DNA of 64,000 bases. Origin: Lachnospiraceae bacterium. Lineage in GTDB: Bacteria > Bacillota > Clostridia > Lachnospirales > Lachnospiraceae. The position numbers and the translations under genes were made by a program. The stretch covers positions 1 to 64,000 of the forward strand of contig QXWV01000066.1 of NCBI GenBank assembly GCA_009911195.1, read 5' to 3'. The notes below the pieces were generated by a model that saw only the letters and a program-made list of their open reading frames with translations, was not told where the DNA came from and searched no databases. How positions within the stretch are numbered: the first letter of the stretch is position 1; each line of letters starts with the position of its first letter. Positions 9,037 through 18,358 of this stretch are shown here, piece by piece.

Positions 9037-9066
9037 AGAGCAATCTAAGACGGTTGCTCTTTTTTT
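9037..9066 (+). terminator. Rho-independent terminator after the HEPN-like gene
   Basis: AGAGCAA (9,037-9,043) pairs with TTGCTCT (9,054-9,060) across a 10-base loop and is followed directly by six further T. It isolates the cargo gene from topB. Confidence 0.8.
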
Positions 9067-9089
9067 GTGCCAAAAAGGAGGAAAGTATT

Positions 9090-11186
9090 ATGCAGTTAGT
9101 AATCGCAGAAAAACCGAGCGTGGCAATGGCAATCGCCGCCGTTATCGGCGCAGCGGAAAGAAAGGACGGCTACATGGAGGGCGCAGGCTATCTTGTTAGT
9201 TGGTGTGTGGGACACCTTGCGGGACTGGCAGACGCTACCCATTACGGGGACTTTAAGAAATGGCGTTATGAGGACTTACCAATCCTGCCCCAAACATGGG
9301 AAACCGTCGTATCCCCGGACAAGGAAGAACAGTTTGAAACCTTAAAGAGCCTCATGCACCGGGCAGACGTGGAAGCCCTCATTTGCGCCACGGACGCAGG
9401 GCGTGAGGGGGAACTGATTTTCCGCTTTGTCTACGAGAAAGCCGGGTGTAAAAAAACGTTCTACCGCCTATGGATAAGCAGCATGGAGGAAAGCGCAATC
9501 AAGAAAGGATTTGACGATTTGCGGGACGGACACGACTACGACCCGTTATATCATTCCGCACTATGCCGGGCAAAGGCTGACTGGCTAATCGGTATCAATG
9601 CGACCCGCCTTTTCTCCGTCCTCTACAACCACACCTTGAACGTGGGGCGGGTACAGACACCGACCCTCTCCCTGCTTGTGGAACGGGACAACGCAATCCA
9701 GAATTTCCAGAAGAAAAAATATTATGTGGTTCATATCGGGAACGGCACTTTTGAAGCGGCAAGCCCGCCCTACACAGAGAAAGACGAAGCCGAAAAGCTC
9801 CGCAGGGATTGTGACGGGGAAATGGCGGTATGCACTTTGCTTGTCCGGGAGGAAAAGACCGAGAACCCGCCCCGCCTTTATGACCTTACGACCTTGCAGC
9901 GGGAAGCAAACAGGCTTTACGGCTACACCGCCAAACAGACCCTTGACTACACCCAATCGCTCTATGAAAAGAAGCTATGCACCTACCCCCGGACGGACAG
10001 CCAATATCTCACGGACGATATGCTCCCCACCGCTGAAACTATCGTGTCCGGGCTTTTCGGCACACTGGACTTTGCAAAGGGCGTTGACCTCTCCCCGGAC
10101 TACTCCCGCATACTGAACAGCAAAAAAGTAACCGACCACCACGCAATCATTCCCACCGCCGAAGCAGTAAAAACAGATAAGAGCAGCCTGCCCGAAAGTG
10201 AAAGAAATATCCTGCTCCTGCTCTCCATGAAACTGTTGTCCGCAACGGCGCAGCCCTACCGATACGAAGCCGTGACTGTTTCCTTTTCCTGCGGCGGCGT
10301 AACCTTTACGGCAAAGGGAAAAACCGTCAAATGCGAGGGCTTTAAGGAACTGGAACGCCGCTTCCGTGCCACCTTGAAAGCGAAGCCGGAGGACGGGAAC
10401 GCCACAAAAGAAAGCCCGTTGCCAGAGTTGACCGAGGGACAGGAAATCACGGCACAGGCAGCCATGACCGAACATGACACAACGCCCCCGAAAGCCTATA
10501 CGGAAGATACCCTGTTGTCCGCAATGGAACGGGCGGGAAGCGGGGACATATCCGAGGACGCAGAGCGAAAAGGCTTAGGCACTCCCGCCACCCGTGCGGC
10601 GGTACTGGAAAAACTTGTGCAGGCGGGCTTTGTGGAGAGGAAGAAAAAGCAGCTTATCCCCACCAAAGACGGCAAGAACCTTGTCGCCGTCCTGCCCGAA
10701 GTCCTCACAAGCCCGAAGCTGACCGCCGAATGGGAAAACGCACTGACGAAGATTGCCAAAGGGAACGCCGACCCGGACAGCTTCATGCGTGGCATTGAAG
10801 CAATGGCGGCGGGGCTTGTCAAAGATTATCCCGCCGTCCCGGAGGAAAAGAAAAAGCTGTTTGCCCCGGAGCGAAAGGAAACCGGAAAATGCCCCCGCTG
10901 CGGCTCTCCCGTCCATGAGGGGAAGAAAAATTTTTATTGCGACAACCGGGACTGCCAATTTTCCATGTGGAAGAATGACCGCTTTTTCACGAGCAAGAAA
11001 AAGGAACTGACAGCCACCGTTGCCGCCGCTTTACTTAGCAAAGGCAGGGCAGCCATGAAAGGCTTGTATTCCGAGAAAACGGGCAAGACCTATGACGCTG
11101 ACGTGCTGCTTGCGGACACGGGAGAAAAGTATGTCAATTACAAGATTGAGCTGAAAAAGACCAAGAAGCCAAAACTCAAGAAGTAA
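9090..11186 (+). CDS. topB: DNA topoisomerase III
   Basis: A 698-residue type IA topoisomerase. It has an N-terminal Toprim domain beginning LVIAEKPSVAMAIA with acidic DAGREGE further on, the active-site tyrosine in CTYPRTDSQYL (about residue 299), and a C-terminal zinc finger CPRCG...CDNRDC (about 600-625). The start is ATG 9,090 after AAGGAGG (9,075-9,081); longer readings upstream run into the terminator. ICEs of this family encode a TopB that presumably helps process or resolve transferred DNA. The final basic tail (ELKKTKKPKLKK) may bind DNA. Confidence 0.95.
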   Translation: MQLVIAEKPSVAMAIAAVIGAAERKDGYMEGAGYLVSWCVGHLAGLADATHYGDFKKWRYEDLPILPQTWETVVSPDKEEQFETLKSLMHRADVEALICATDAGREGELIFRFVYEKAGCKKTFYRLWISSMEESAIKKGFDDLRDGHDYDPLYHSALCRAKADWLIGINATRLFSVLYNHTLNVGRVQTPTLSLLVERDNAIQNFQKKKYYVVHIGNGTFEAASPPYTEKDEAEKLRRDCDGEMAVCTLLVREEKTENPPRLYDLTTLQREANRLYGYTAKQTLDYTQSLYEKKLCTYPRTDSQYLTDDMLPTAETIVSGLFGTLDFAKGVDLSPDYSRILNSKKVTDHHAIIPTAEAVKTDKSSLPESERNILLLLSMKLLSATAQPYRYEAVTVSFSCGGVTFTAKGKTVKCEGFKELERRFRATLKAKPEDGNATKESPLPELTEGQEITAQAAMTEHDTTPPKAYTEDTLLSAMERAGSGDISEDAERKGLGTPATRAAVLEKLVQAGFVERKKKQLIPTKDGKNLVAVLPEVLTSPKLTAEWENALTKIAKGNADPDSFMRGIEAMAAGLVKDYPAVPEEKKKLFAPERKETGKCPRCGSPVHEGKKNFYCDNRDCQFSMWKNDRFFTSKKKELTATVAAALLSKGRAAMKGLYSEKTGKTYDADVLLADTGEKYVNYKIELKKTKKPKLKK

Positions 11187-11192
11187 CCCACA

Positions 11193-11300
11193 GAAGAATA
11201 GCAAGCATAGGGATTGAGTACCCAATCCCGTAAAACCCCCACTTTTCCGTCCTGCGGACTTGTGGGGATTTTGCTTGTTGGGAAGTGTCCCAAACCCTCT
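11193..11300 (+). repeat. 108-bp triple-hairpin repeat, copy A (oriT-like)
   Basis: This segment recurs almost identically, inverted, at 22,637-22,744. It contains three inverted repeats: GGGATTG/CAATCCC, CCCCAC/GTGGGG, and TTGGGA/TCCCAA. Differences between the copies are confined to about 25 bases inside the middle hairpin, while the outer stem is kept. Copy B sits immediately upstream of the mobC-relaxase operon, where an oriT is expected. Copy A lies just upstream of the polyvalent anti-restriction gene. It could be a second oriT, a relaxase recognition site, or a single-strand promoter. Confidence 0.7.
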
Positions 11301-11334
11301 AAAAAATCAAAAAACCGAGAAAGGAGCTATGCCA

Positions 11335-14300
11335 ATGAAAGATGATTTTACCGTGCTGATACAGAACCGCACCGAGTTTGAAAAGGGCAACCCGGCGACT
11401 GTATTTTTATCCCTGCCCGCCACAAAAGAAGAACTCCACGAAGCCATGAAAGCACTGAACATCACAGCCGACAACCCGCAGGATTTTTTCTTGAACGGCT
11501 ATTCCACCGCCGAGGGCAGACGGATTGAGATACCCTTTGACTGGATAAGGGACGGCGACATTGACAGGATAAATTTCCTTGCCGCAAGACTGGAAGAAAT
11601 GACAACAGAGCAGCTTGAAAAACTGGACGCAGTAATGCACAGTGACTTCAAGCCGGAAAGCCTTGACAAGCTGATAGACCACACCTATAACACAGATTTT
11701 TATTCCTACGTTCCGGGGATTTTGAGCTATAAGGAATTGGGCGACTATTTCCTCAATGACAGCGGCAAAGTGCAAATGCCGGAGGAATGGAAAGCCGGGA
11801 TTGACAAGGAAAGTTTCGGCTTCAACGCCGCACTCCATGAGGACGGGAAGCTGACCGATTACGGCTATATCGCAAGAAGCGGGACGGACTGGAAAGAGGT
11901 TTACGCCGGGCAGGAAACGCCGGAGAAATACCGTATCATGGGCTACCCCGAAGCGGAACGCACCGCCCCGGTTGACATAGCCGCCGCCAATCCCATACGC
12001 CCCATTGAATTAACGGCGCAGAAGCCCGCCGAGAAGATGAAAGAGATAACGGACAGACTGGAACAGGGCATACAGGATTTATTTGAAAGTGACCGCTTCA
12101 AAGAGTATTTACAGGTAATGTCAACATTCCATGATTACAGCTTTAACAATACCCTCTTAATCGCCATGCAGAAGCCGGACGCAACCTTTGTAGCGGGCTA
12201 CACCTCATGGCAACAGAAATACGGACGGCAGGTGGTAAGCCATGCAAAAAGTATCAAAGTGATTGCCCCGTCCCCCTACAAAGTGAAAAAGGAAGTTGAC
12301 AAAATCGACCCCAAGACCCAAAAGCCCGTGATTGGCAAAGACGGAAAACCCGTCAAGGAAGAAACGGAAGTAACCGTCCCGGCATTCAAGGTGGTTTCCG
12401 TCTTTGACGTGTCGCAGACCGAGGGAAAGGAGCTTCCCACTATCGGCGTTGACGAGCTGACCGGGGACGTGGCACAGTACGCCGATTTCTTCAAGGCGGC
12501 AACGCAGGCAAGCCCCGCCCCGGTAGGCTTTGAAAAGATAGAAAGCGGCGCAAAGGGCTACTACTCACAGACTGAAAAACGCATAGCCATAAATGAGGGC
12601 ATGAGCGAGTTGCAGAACCTTAAAACGCTGATACATGAGATTGCACACGCCAAGCTGCATGACATAGACCTTAACGCCCCCGCAGAGGAAAAGGCAGACC
12701 GACCAGACCGCCGCACCCGTGAGGTACAGGCGGAAAGCATTGCCTACGCCGTGTGCCAACACTACGGGCTTGACACTTCCGATTATTCCTTTGCCTATGT
12801 CGCAAAATGGAGCAGCGGGCGGGAACTTGCCGAGCTGAAAGCGTCCCTTAAAACTATCCGTGACACCGCCGCCGGGCTGATTGCGGACATAGATAAAAAC
12901 TTTGCCGAGCTGACAAAGGACAAGGAGCAGACACAGGCACAGGAAACACAGGCAGAAGAACCCACGCCGGAGGAAAAACAGCCGGAGCAGGACACACCGC
13001 AGGAAGAAAAAACAGAACCCACGGCAGAGCCGCCGCAGGAGGAAAAGGCAGCTACGGAAGAACCCGCAAAAGGGGACGCACAGACGGAGCAGACCGAAGA
13101 TAATTTCCCGACCCCCGACCCCAACGCAGAGCCGGTTGTAACAATCCTTTGGAGCGAACACAGCCGCTTCCATGACGGCGAAACCATGAGCCTTTCCGAA
13201 GCAGACGCCCTTATCGGAAATCTTGACGAAGCCACCGTTTCCGAGGACGGCTACTATAAAACCAAGTTCCGCATTGACTTTGTAATGGACGGGCAGCCCG
13301 ACAATTACATAGGGCGGCAGGACTTAGGGGACGGGGACGGCACTCTCATAGAGCATATCGAGGGCTATCATGCCTATTATGAGAATAATGCAGATTGGGA
13401 CAATTACGTTTTACACAGCGGCGGCACGGAAGCACTGGAAGCGGACAAGGCACAGCGGGAAATGCTCTTACATGAATTTGTCCCCTATCTGAAACTGCAC
13501 AATAACCTCTCCAAAATGGAGCAGTCTGCAACAAAGGCACTGGAAGAAAACAGCGGCATGACCGCCACCGAAACCGCCTACCACACCGCCATGAAAGAGT
13601 ATGTTTCCCAATGCCGGGCAATGGTAAACAGCGGGGATTACAGCCTGCCACCCGTCCCGCAGCTTAAAGACTTTGACACAGAGCTTGCCGCCTATAAAGA
13701 ACACGTCAAGGAAGAAATCGCACAGGAAGCCGCCGCCGCAGGAATGACCGTGGAGGAATACGCCGAGGGCGGCTACGAAGCACCGCAGGCAGAAAACACC
13801 TTTACCATTTACCAGTTAAAAGATGATGTACCCGTAGATTTTCATTTCCGACCACTGGAAGAAATACAGGGAAAAGGGCTTGCGGTAGACCCCGCCAACT
13901 ATGAAAAAACCTACACCGCACCACTCACGCCGGGGACGACCTTAGAGGGAATTTTTGAGAAATTCAACATTGACCGCCCGGAGGACTTCAAGGGACATTC
14001 CCTCTCTGTTTCTGACGTGGTAGTGCTTCATCAGAACGGGCGGGACACCGCCCACTATACGGACAGTATCGGTTTTGTGGAAGTGCCGGAATTTTTACGG
14101 GAGCAAAAGCAGATTACCCCGGACGAGTTAATGACCGGGGAACAGATTACCACGCCGAGGGGGAGCTTTTCTGTAACCGCCATGAGCCGGGAGCAAATGG
14201 AAGCAGCCGGATATGGCTTTCATCATCAATCAGACAACGGAAAATATCTGATTATGGGGAACGGGACAAGGGCGTTTGCCATTGCAGCGGAACAGCCCGA

Positions 14301-15912
14301 AAACCACTTGAAAGCCGCCGAACAGTCCACCGAGCAGAACGCAAACATGATTGACGGTATCATCAACAACACCCCCGCCGCTGACGGACTGGAAGCCGCC
14401 GCCGGGGAGCAGATTTCTCTTGAACAGTACGCCGAAACGCTAAAGCAGGACGAAGCCCAAAAGAACGCAGAGCCGGACACCGCCCGTATCACAGCCGCTT
14501 CAAAAAGCCGCTATGACGGCATGGTTGCCCTCTTTACTATGGACGACAAAATCCATATCGGGAAAAGCGAAAACTACGACAACAAAGGGCATTATGACAA
14601 CGCCGACAATTCCCTGCTCTACGTCACGGACTGCCAAGCCGCCTTTACATTCCTTACAAGTGAGGGCTGCATACATTCACAGGACGAAGCATTGAAACAG
14701 GGCATTTACACAAAAGAGGACTACGAGGAATTTTCACGCATAACGGACTTTTTGGCGCAGGCAGGATTTACCCCGGAAAAAGAGTTCTGTTTTGACGGGA
14801 AGCCTTTTTCCCTGCAAGCAGATACGCCGGAGCAGACAGCCCCGGAAGCCAAGACCATTTATTACACAATCAATGAGGGGGCTGCCCGCCGTGCAAATGA
14901 TATGAACAGCTTTTACGACTACAAGCCCGGCAGCGCAACCGCAGAATACAGGCAAATGGTAGACAGAGCCGTGGAGATTGGGGAACACCAGAAAAAGCGG
15001 GTAGACCCCATGTACCATGAAAAGATTGACAGCCTTGTTGACACCTACGCCCGGAAACTTGCCGAGAACATGAACAGCAGTTTTTCCATTGAAGCCCGTG
15101 TACCCTCTATCCTCATTGCGGGCGGCTCTAATTTCCCGGTACGCAAAAAGGAAAAGCAGAACGCCGCCCGTGACAGGAACATGGAGGACTGGAACGAGAT
15201 ACAGGGATTGCTTGACAAGATACGCAGCACAGGCATGGGCGGTATCAGCGCAGACGACCCGCAGGCAATAACGAAACTGGAAGCCAAACTGGAAAAGCTG
15301 CAATCGGCGCAGGAAACCATGAAAGCGGTAAACGCCTACTACCGAAAGCACAAGACCCTTGACGGCTGCCCCAACCTCTCCGCTGAACGTATCGAAGCCA
15401 TGAAAGCGGAAATGTCCTCACAGTGGCACATACAGGATAAGCCCTACCCCTCATGGGCTTTATCCAACAACAACGCAGAGATACGCCGGATAAAAGGGCG
15501 CATTGCGGAGCTGACAAAAAAGCAGGAAACCGCCTACGCCGGGTGGGAGTTTGACGGCGGCACGGTGGAAATGAACCAGGAAGATAACCGCCTGCAAATC
15601 TTCTTTGAGGAAAAGCCGGACGAAAAGACCCGTGAAACCTTAAAGGAAAACGGCTTCCGCTGGTCGCCCAAAGCCGGGGCGTGGCAAAGGCAGCTCAACG
15701 ACAACGCTATCTATGCCGCTGACCGTTTATCCTGCATAAAACCGTTATCCGGGAAAAGCCCCGTGGAAATACAGAAAGAAGCCCGCACAGCCGCCAAGAC
15801 CGAGAAAAAGCCCTCTATCCGGGCGCAGCTTGCACAGGACAAGGAAGCGTTGAAAAACGCCCCAAAAAAGGCAGCGGAAAAGACGAAAAAGCAGGATTTA
15901 GAAAGGAGCTGA
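11335..15912 (+). CDS. Large polyvalent protein: ArdA/ArdC-like, zinc metallopeptidase and YodL-like domains
   Basis: A 1,525-residue multidomain protein. Residues 1-220 resemble ArdA-type antirestriction (FLSLPATKEELHEAM). Residues 230-560 are ArdC-like (NNTLLIAMQKPDATFVAGY), with a zinc peptidase motif HEIAHAKLH near 433. After an acidic Gln/Glu/Pro linker come LPD/YodL-like parts (VDFHFRPLEEIQGKGLAV near 845) and a DUF3849-like C-terminal region. The end is a basic tail (KPSIRAQLAQDKE). Polyvalent proteins of conjugative elements are thought to enter the recipient and protect incoming DNA. I chose ATG 11,335 because AAGGAG is 8 bases away; ATG 11,329 is too close. Confidence 0.82.
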   Translation: MKDDFTVLIQNRTEFEKGNPATVFLSLPATKEELHEAMKALNITADNPQDFFLNGYSTAEGRRIEIPFDWIRDGDIDRINFLAARLEEMTTEQLEKLDAVMHSDFKPESLDKLIDHTYNTDFYSYVPGILSYKELGDYFLNDSGKVQMPEEWKAGIDKESFGFNAALHEDGKLTDYGYIARSGTDWKEVYAGQETPEKYRIMGYPEAERTAPVDIAAANPIRPIELTAQKPAEKMKEITDRLEQGIQDLFESDRFKEYLQVMSTFHDYSFNNTLLIAMQKPDATFVAGYTSWQQKYGRQVVSHAKSIKVIAPSPYKVKKEVDKIDPKTQKPVIGKDGKPVKEETEVTVPAFKVVSVFDVSQTEGKELPTIGVDELTGDVAQYADFFKAATQASPAPVGFEKIESGAKGYYSQTEKRIAINEGMSELQNLKTLIHEIAHAKLHDIDLNAPAEEKADRPDRRTREVQAESIAYAVCQHYGLDTSDYSFAYVAKWSSGRELAELKASLKTIRDTAAGLIADIDKNFAELTKDKEQTQAQETQAEEPTPEEKQPEQDTPQEEKTEPTAEPPQEEKAATEEPAKGDAQTEQTEDNFPTPDPNAEPVVTILWSEHSRFHDGETMSLSEADALIGNLDEATVSEDGYYKTKFRIDFVMDGQPDNYIGRQDLGDGDGTLIEHIEGYHAYYENNADWDNYVLHSGGTEALEADKAQREMLLHEFVPYLKLHNNLSKMEQSATKALEENSGMTATETAYHTAMKEYVSQCRAMVNSGDYSLPPVPQLKDFDTELAAYKEHVKEEIAQEAAAAGMTVEEYAEGGYEAPQAENTFTIYQLKDDVPVDFHFRPLEEIQGKGLAVDPANYEKTYTAPLTPGTTLEGIFEKFNIDRPEDFKGHSLSVSDVVVLHQNGRDTAHYTDSIGFVEVPEFLREQKQITPDELMTGEQITTPRGSFSVTAMSREQMEAAGYGFHHQSDNGKYLIMGNGTRAFAIAAEQPENHLKAAEQSTEQNANMIDGIINNTPAADGLEAAAGEQISLEQYAETLKQDEAQKNAEPDTARITAASKSRYDGMVALFTMDDKIHIGKSENYDNKGHYDNADNSLLYVTDCQAAFTFLTSEGCIHSQDEALKQGIYTKEDYEEFSRITDFLAQAGFTPEKEFCFDGKPFSLQADTPEQTAPEAKTIYYTINEGAARRANDMNSFYDYKPGSATAEYRQMVDRAVEIGEHQKKRVDPMYHEKIDSLVDTYARKLAENMNSSFSIEARVPSILIAGGSNFPVRKKEKQNAARDRNMEDWNEIQGLLDKIRSTGMGGISADDPQAITKLEAKLEKLQSAQETMKAVNAYYRKHKTLDGCPNLSAERIEAMKAEMSSQWHIQDKPYPSWALSNNNAEIRRIKGRIAELTKKQETAYAGWEFDGGTVEMNQEDNRLQIFFEEKPDEKTRETLKENGFRWSPKAGAWQRQLNDNAIYAADRLSCIKPLSGKSPVEIQKEARTAAKTEKKPSIRAQLAQDKEALKNAPKKAAEKTKKQDLERS

Positions 15913-15915
15913 ACC

Positions 15916-16644
15916 ATGCAGAAATTTGAAAACGTGGATATATTAAAATCCCTCAAAGCAATCATGCAGACCCACACCGAACACTTCCAGTCTGATTTTG
16001 ACATAGACATAAAGATTTTGAAGCAGGCGGCAAAAAGCCCGACCCCGGAGGATAAAAAATATTTATGGATATGCCGCCCTGCCGGAACATGGTGCTTGCG
16101 GGAGCGTGACACGTTCATCAAGGACACACGGGAGCATAACACGTTCTGTTTCTACGCCGAGCAGACACGGGACAAAATACTTGCCTATGCCGTAGAGCTG
16201 ACCGGGATTGAAAAAGGCAGGGTAACGGGCAGCCTTTACGAACTGGACTACCAGAAGCACTATAAACACGTCAAGGACGCTTCCGTACCTGCCGGAGATA
16301 CCAAGCTGATTTACCAGAACGGGGAACGGACGCAGGAAGCCGGGAAGCGCATTACCGGGGACGCTGACCCGGACTTAGGGAAATTCCTTAACTTTGAGGA
16401 ACAACCCAAAGACCCCGCCGCTTTACAGAATGTACTTAGGAACGAGAAACACAGCCGGGAACGTCTGAAAAGCGGCGACATAAAAGAGCATATCGAAACA
16501 CTGTCCGGCAAGGGCAGAGAGAAAAAGCCGTCCTTGCGAGCGCAGCTTGCACAGGACAAAGAAACCATAAAAGCCGCTCCGAAAGAAAGCAAAACCGTCC
16601 AAAGGACGGTTGCAAAGACCAAAAACAAGGGATTGGAGGTATAA
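15916..16644 (+). CDS. Conserved ICE protein with shared basic tail
   Basis: A 242-residue protein starting 3 bases after the polyvalent gene with AAAGGAG upstream. Residues 1-130 form an alpha/beta-looking domain (KYLWICRPAGTWCLRERD). Residues 195-242 end in KPSLRAQLAQDKETIKAAP, almost the same as the end of the preceding protein. This gene follows the large polyvalent gene in related elements as far as I recall, but I know no function. The shared tail suggests the two proteins use the same partner or export signal. Confidence 0.65.
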   Translation: MQKFENVDILKSLKAIMQTHTEHFQSDFDIDIKILKQAAKSPTPEDKKYLWICRPAGTWCLRERDTFIKDTREHNTFCFYAEQTRDKILAYAVELTGIEKGRVTGSLYELDYQKHYKHVKDASVPAGDTKLIYQNGERTQEAGKRITGDADPDLGKFLNFEEQPKDPAALQNVLRNEKHSRERLKSGDIKEHIETLSGKGREKKPSLRAQLAQDKETIKAAPKESKTVQRTVAKTKNKGLEV

Positions 16645-16648
16645 GCGC

Positions 16649-16858
16649 ATGGGACAATTCAACTTTGAGGAAACAAACCTTATCTGCTGTTACAGGAGGA
16701 AAACAAGGGCTGATACGGTGGCGGCAATGACCGCCGCCCTGCCCTACATGGAAACGGAGATACAGGAGCTTGCAGGGCGCACAGCGGAAAAGCTGAAGAA
16801 ACTGACCGAGGAAGAATTTGCCGGGCTTGTGTTCCTGCCTGCTGAAGATATGGAGTAA
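16649..16858 (+). CDS. TTRAP-like (transposon-transfer assisting) small protein
   Basis: A 69-residue protein with FNFEETNLICCY near the start and LKKLTEEEFAGLVFLPAEDME at its end, split here as LKKLTEEEFA and FLPAEDM. This is the layout of the PF14203 TTRAP family found in clostridial conjugative transposons. The start is ATG 16,649 after GGAGGT (16,635-16,640). It ends the operon; a strong terminator follows four bases later. The family role in transfer is a name more than a mechanism. Confidence 0.7.
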   Translation: MGQFNFEETNLICCYRRKTRADTVAAMTAALPYMETEIQELAGRTAEKLKKLTEEEFAGLVFLPAEDME

Positions 16859-16861
16859 TTG

Positions 16862-16912
16862 AAACGCCGGGGAATGGCACTGTATAAGCTGCCATTCCCC
16901 GGCGTTTTATTT
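16862..16912 (+). terminator. Strong bidirectional terminator
   Basis: AAACGCCGGGGAATGGCA (16,862-16,879) pairs perfectly with TGCCATTCCCCGGCGTTT (16,890-16,907) and runs into TTATTT. It ends the transfer operon and can also serve the convergent LysR gene. A related hairpin stands at 20,779-20,829 on the other side of the AT-rich cassette. Confidence 0.9.
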
Positions 16913-16918
16913 AATTTA

Positions 16919-17800
16919 TCACATTTGATATGCCATTTCTTTTACTATTTTAAGAAAATTACGGGAATTAGGACTATTTGATTTTTTCTTATAAAATACC
17001 CCATATGATATTGGTGCTGTTTCTTGCAACGGAATATAGGCAATATCAGAGCTAAACGAAACATTTTCGGGCAATATCCCCAAACCATATCCCGCTTTTA
17101 TTAGAGTAATCATTACTTGTAGATTTTCACAGTAATAAATCATATCGTATGTAAGAAAATGCTCTATGTGATGTTGTATATCTGCCACTTTAGTCGGGAT
17201 TTCATATGAATTACAAATAATATTTTTTTGTGAAACAATATCATTTATAGAAATACTTTTTTGTTCTGAAATTTTAGAAAACGCCGGAACAGCACAACAT
17301 ATCTTCATTCTTGCAAGTTCTATATAAGAAAAACCATCACGCATAGGTATATCATCTTTAAAGGCAAAAAGAAACTCAATCTCTCCATGAATAAATAAAT
17401 TTAAAATAGACCTATGTGGTATAATCCTTAAAAACGGATGCAACTCTGGATTACTTTTCCTGCATTTAGAAAGCACTTTTGACAATAATACCATATCTGC
17501 TTCATTACTACACCCAATGGATAAAATTTGTATATTAGACTGTTCGTGGTTTCTAATTTTTGCAGTTGCAAATTGCAGCTTAGTATAAATCTCTTTTGCG
17601 TCATTCAAGAAACCAATTCCCGCAGGTGTTAAGGTAACTGTCCGTGTAGAACGGTGTAAGAGCTTTGTTCCTAATTCTGTTTCAAGCGCATTTATCTGAC
17701 GTGAAACAGCCGATTGCGTGATGTTTAAAATTTCAGCCGCCCTAGCAAAATTAAGATTTTCAGCTACTTGAATAAAACTTTCTAACTGTTGAGTATTCAT
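16919..17800 (-). CDS. LysR-family transcriptional regulator
   Basis: A 293-residue protein with the N-terminal winged helix of LysR regulators (MNTQQLESFIQVAENLNFARAA, then ITQSAVSRQINALE) and a C-terminal periplasmic-binding-like effector domain (about residues 92-290). It is divergent from the MarR-MATE operon with a 126-bp shared control region, the classic arrangement for a LysR regulator and its target. The effector is unknown. The gene is AT-rich like its cassette. Confidence 0.92.
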   Translation of the reverse strand: MNTQQLESFIQVAENLNFARAAEILNITQSAVSRQINALETELGTKLLHRSTRTVTLTPAGIGFLNDAKEIYTKLQFATAKIRNHEQSNIQILSIGCSNEADMVLLSKVLSKCRKSNPELHPFLRIIPHRSILNLFIHGEIEFLFAFKDDIPMRDGFSYIELARMKICCAVPAFSKISEQKSISINDIVSQKNIICNSYEIPTKVADIQHHIEHFLTYDMIYYCENLQVMITLIKAGYGLGILPENVSFSSDIAYIPLQETAPISYGVFYKKKSNSPNSRNFLKIVKEMAYQM

Positions 17801-17884
17801 CTTTCATCTCCTATTATTGCGTTTTTATCATCAATAATACCATTATTTCACTTCTCTTTCAAGCCCTCATGTGCTTTAATTTAT

Positions 17885-17896
17885 TTTGTAAACAAA
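17885..17896. promoter_or_regulatory. Candidate palindromic operator in the LysR-MarR intergenic region
   Basis: TTTGT-AA-ACAAA is a perfect 5-bp inverted repeat located 30 bp before the MarR start. MarR-type repressors bind palindromes of about this kind near their own promoter, so autorepression of the marR-MATE operon is plausible. No binding data are visible in sequence. Confidence 0.4.
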
Positions 17897-17926
17897 CATT
17901 TTGATAACTAAGAAAGGGGGTGGATT

Positions 17927-18358
17927 ATGAGCGATATTCAATATACAAAATGGATATTAGGGTTATCTAATCAAATTCGCCGTGCATTTAATGTTTCAAC
18001 AGAGAATAAAGGCGCACAAACCCGTATCCTGTATTTTGTACTGACAAATTATCCGAAAAGGGAGATTTACCAAAAGGATATTGAAGAAGAATTGAATATC
18101 CGAAGTTCCAGTATTTCAGTGCATTTAAAGAAAATGGAAGAACATGAGATGATTATTCGGGAAAAAGTTCCATTTGATGACCGTTTAAAAAAAATTTGTC
18201 CCACTTCTGCAACTATAAAGATGAAAGAAGATGTTGACAAAGATATTCAGTCATTAGAAAACAGAATGATTTCCGGCATTAGTCAAGAAAGCCTAAATAC
18301 TTTTGTTGAAGTTGTTCAAAAAATGATTAAAAATATGGAGGTAGAAAATGAACAGTAA
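17927..18358 (+). CDS. MarR-family transcriptional regulator
   Basis: A 143-residue winged-helix protein with the typical recognition region QKDIEEELNIRSSSISVHLKK (residues about 47-67, quoted in part: SSSISVHLKKMEEHEMI) and a beta wing around REKVPFDDRLKK. AAAGGGGGTG precedes ATG 17,927. Its last 11 bases overlap the MATE start, so the pair is translationally coupled. By context it controls the efflux pump. Confidence 0.9.
   Translation: MSDIQYTKWILGLSNQIRRAFNVSTENKGAQTRILYFVLTNYPKREIYQKDIEEELNIRSSSISVHLKKMEEHEMIIREKVPFDDRLKKICPTSATIKMKEDVDKDIQSLENRMISGISQESLNTFVEVVQKMIKNMEVENEQ

Noticed and set aside
8988-9089. N-terminal extension of topoisomerase III to 8,988
   Set aside because: It would run through a terminator; ATG 9,090 has a strong ribosome site and begins with the conserved LVIAEKPS.
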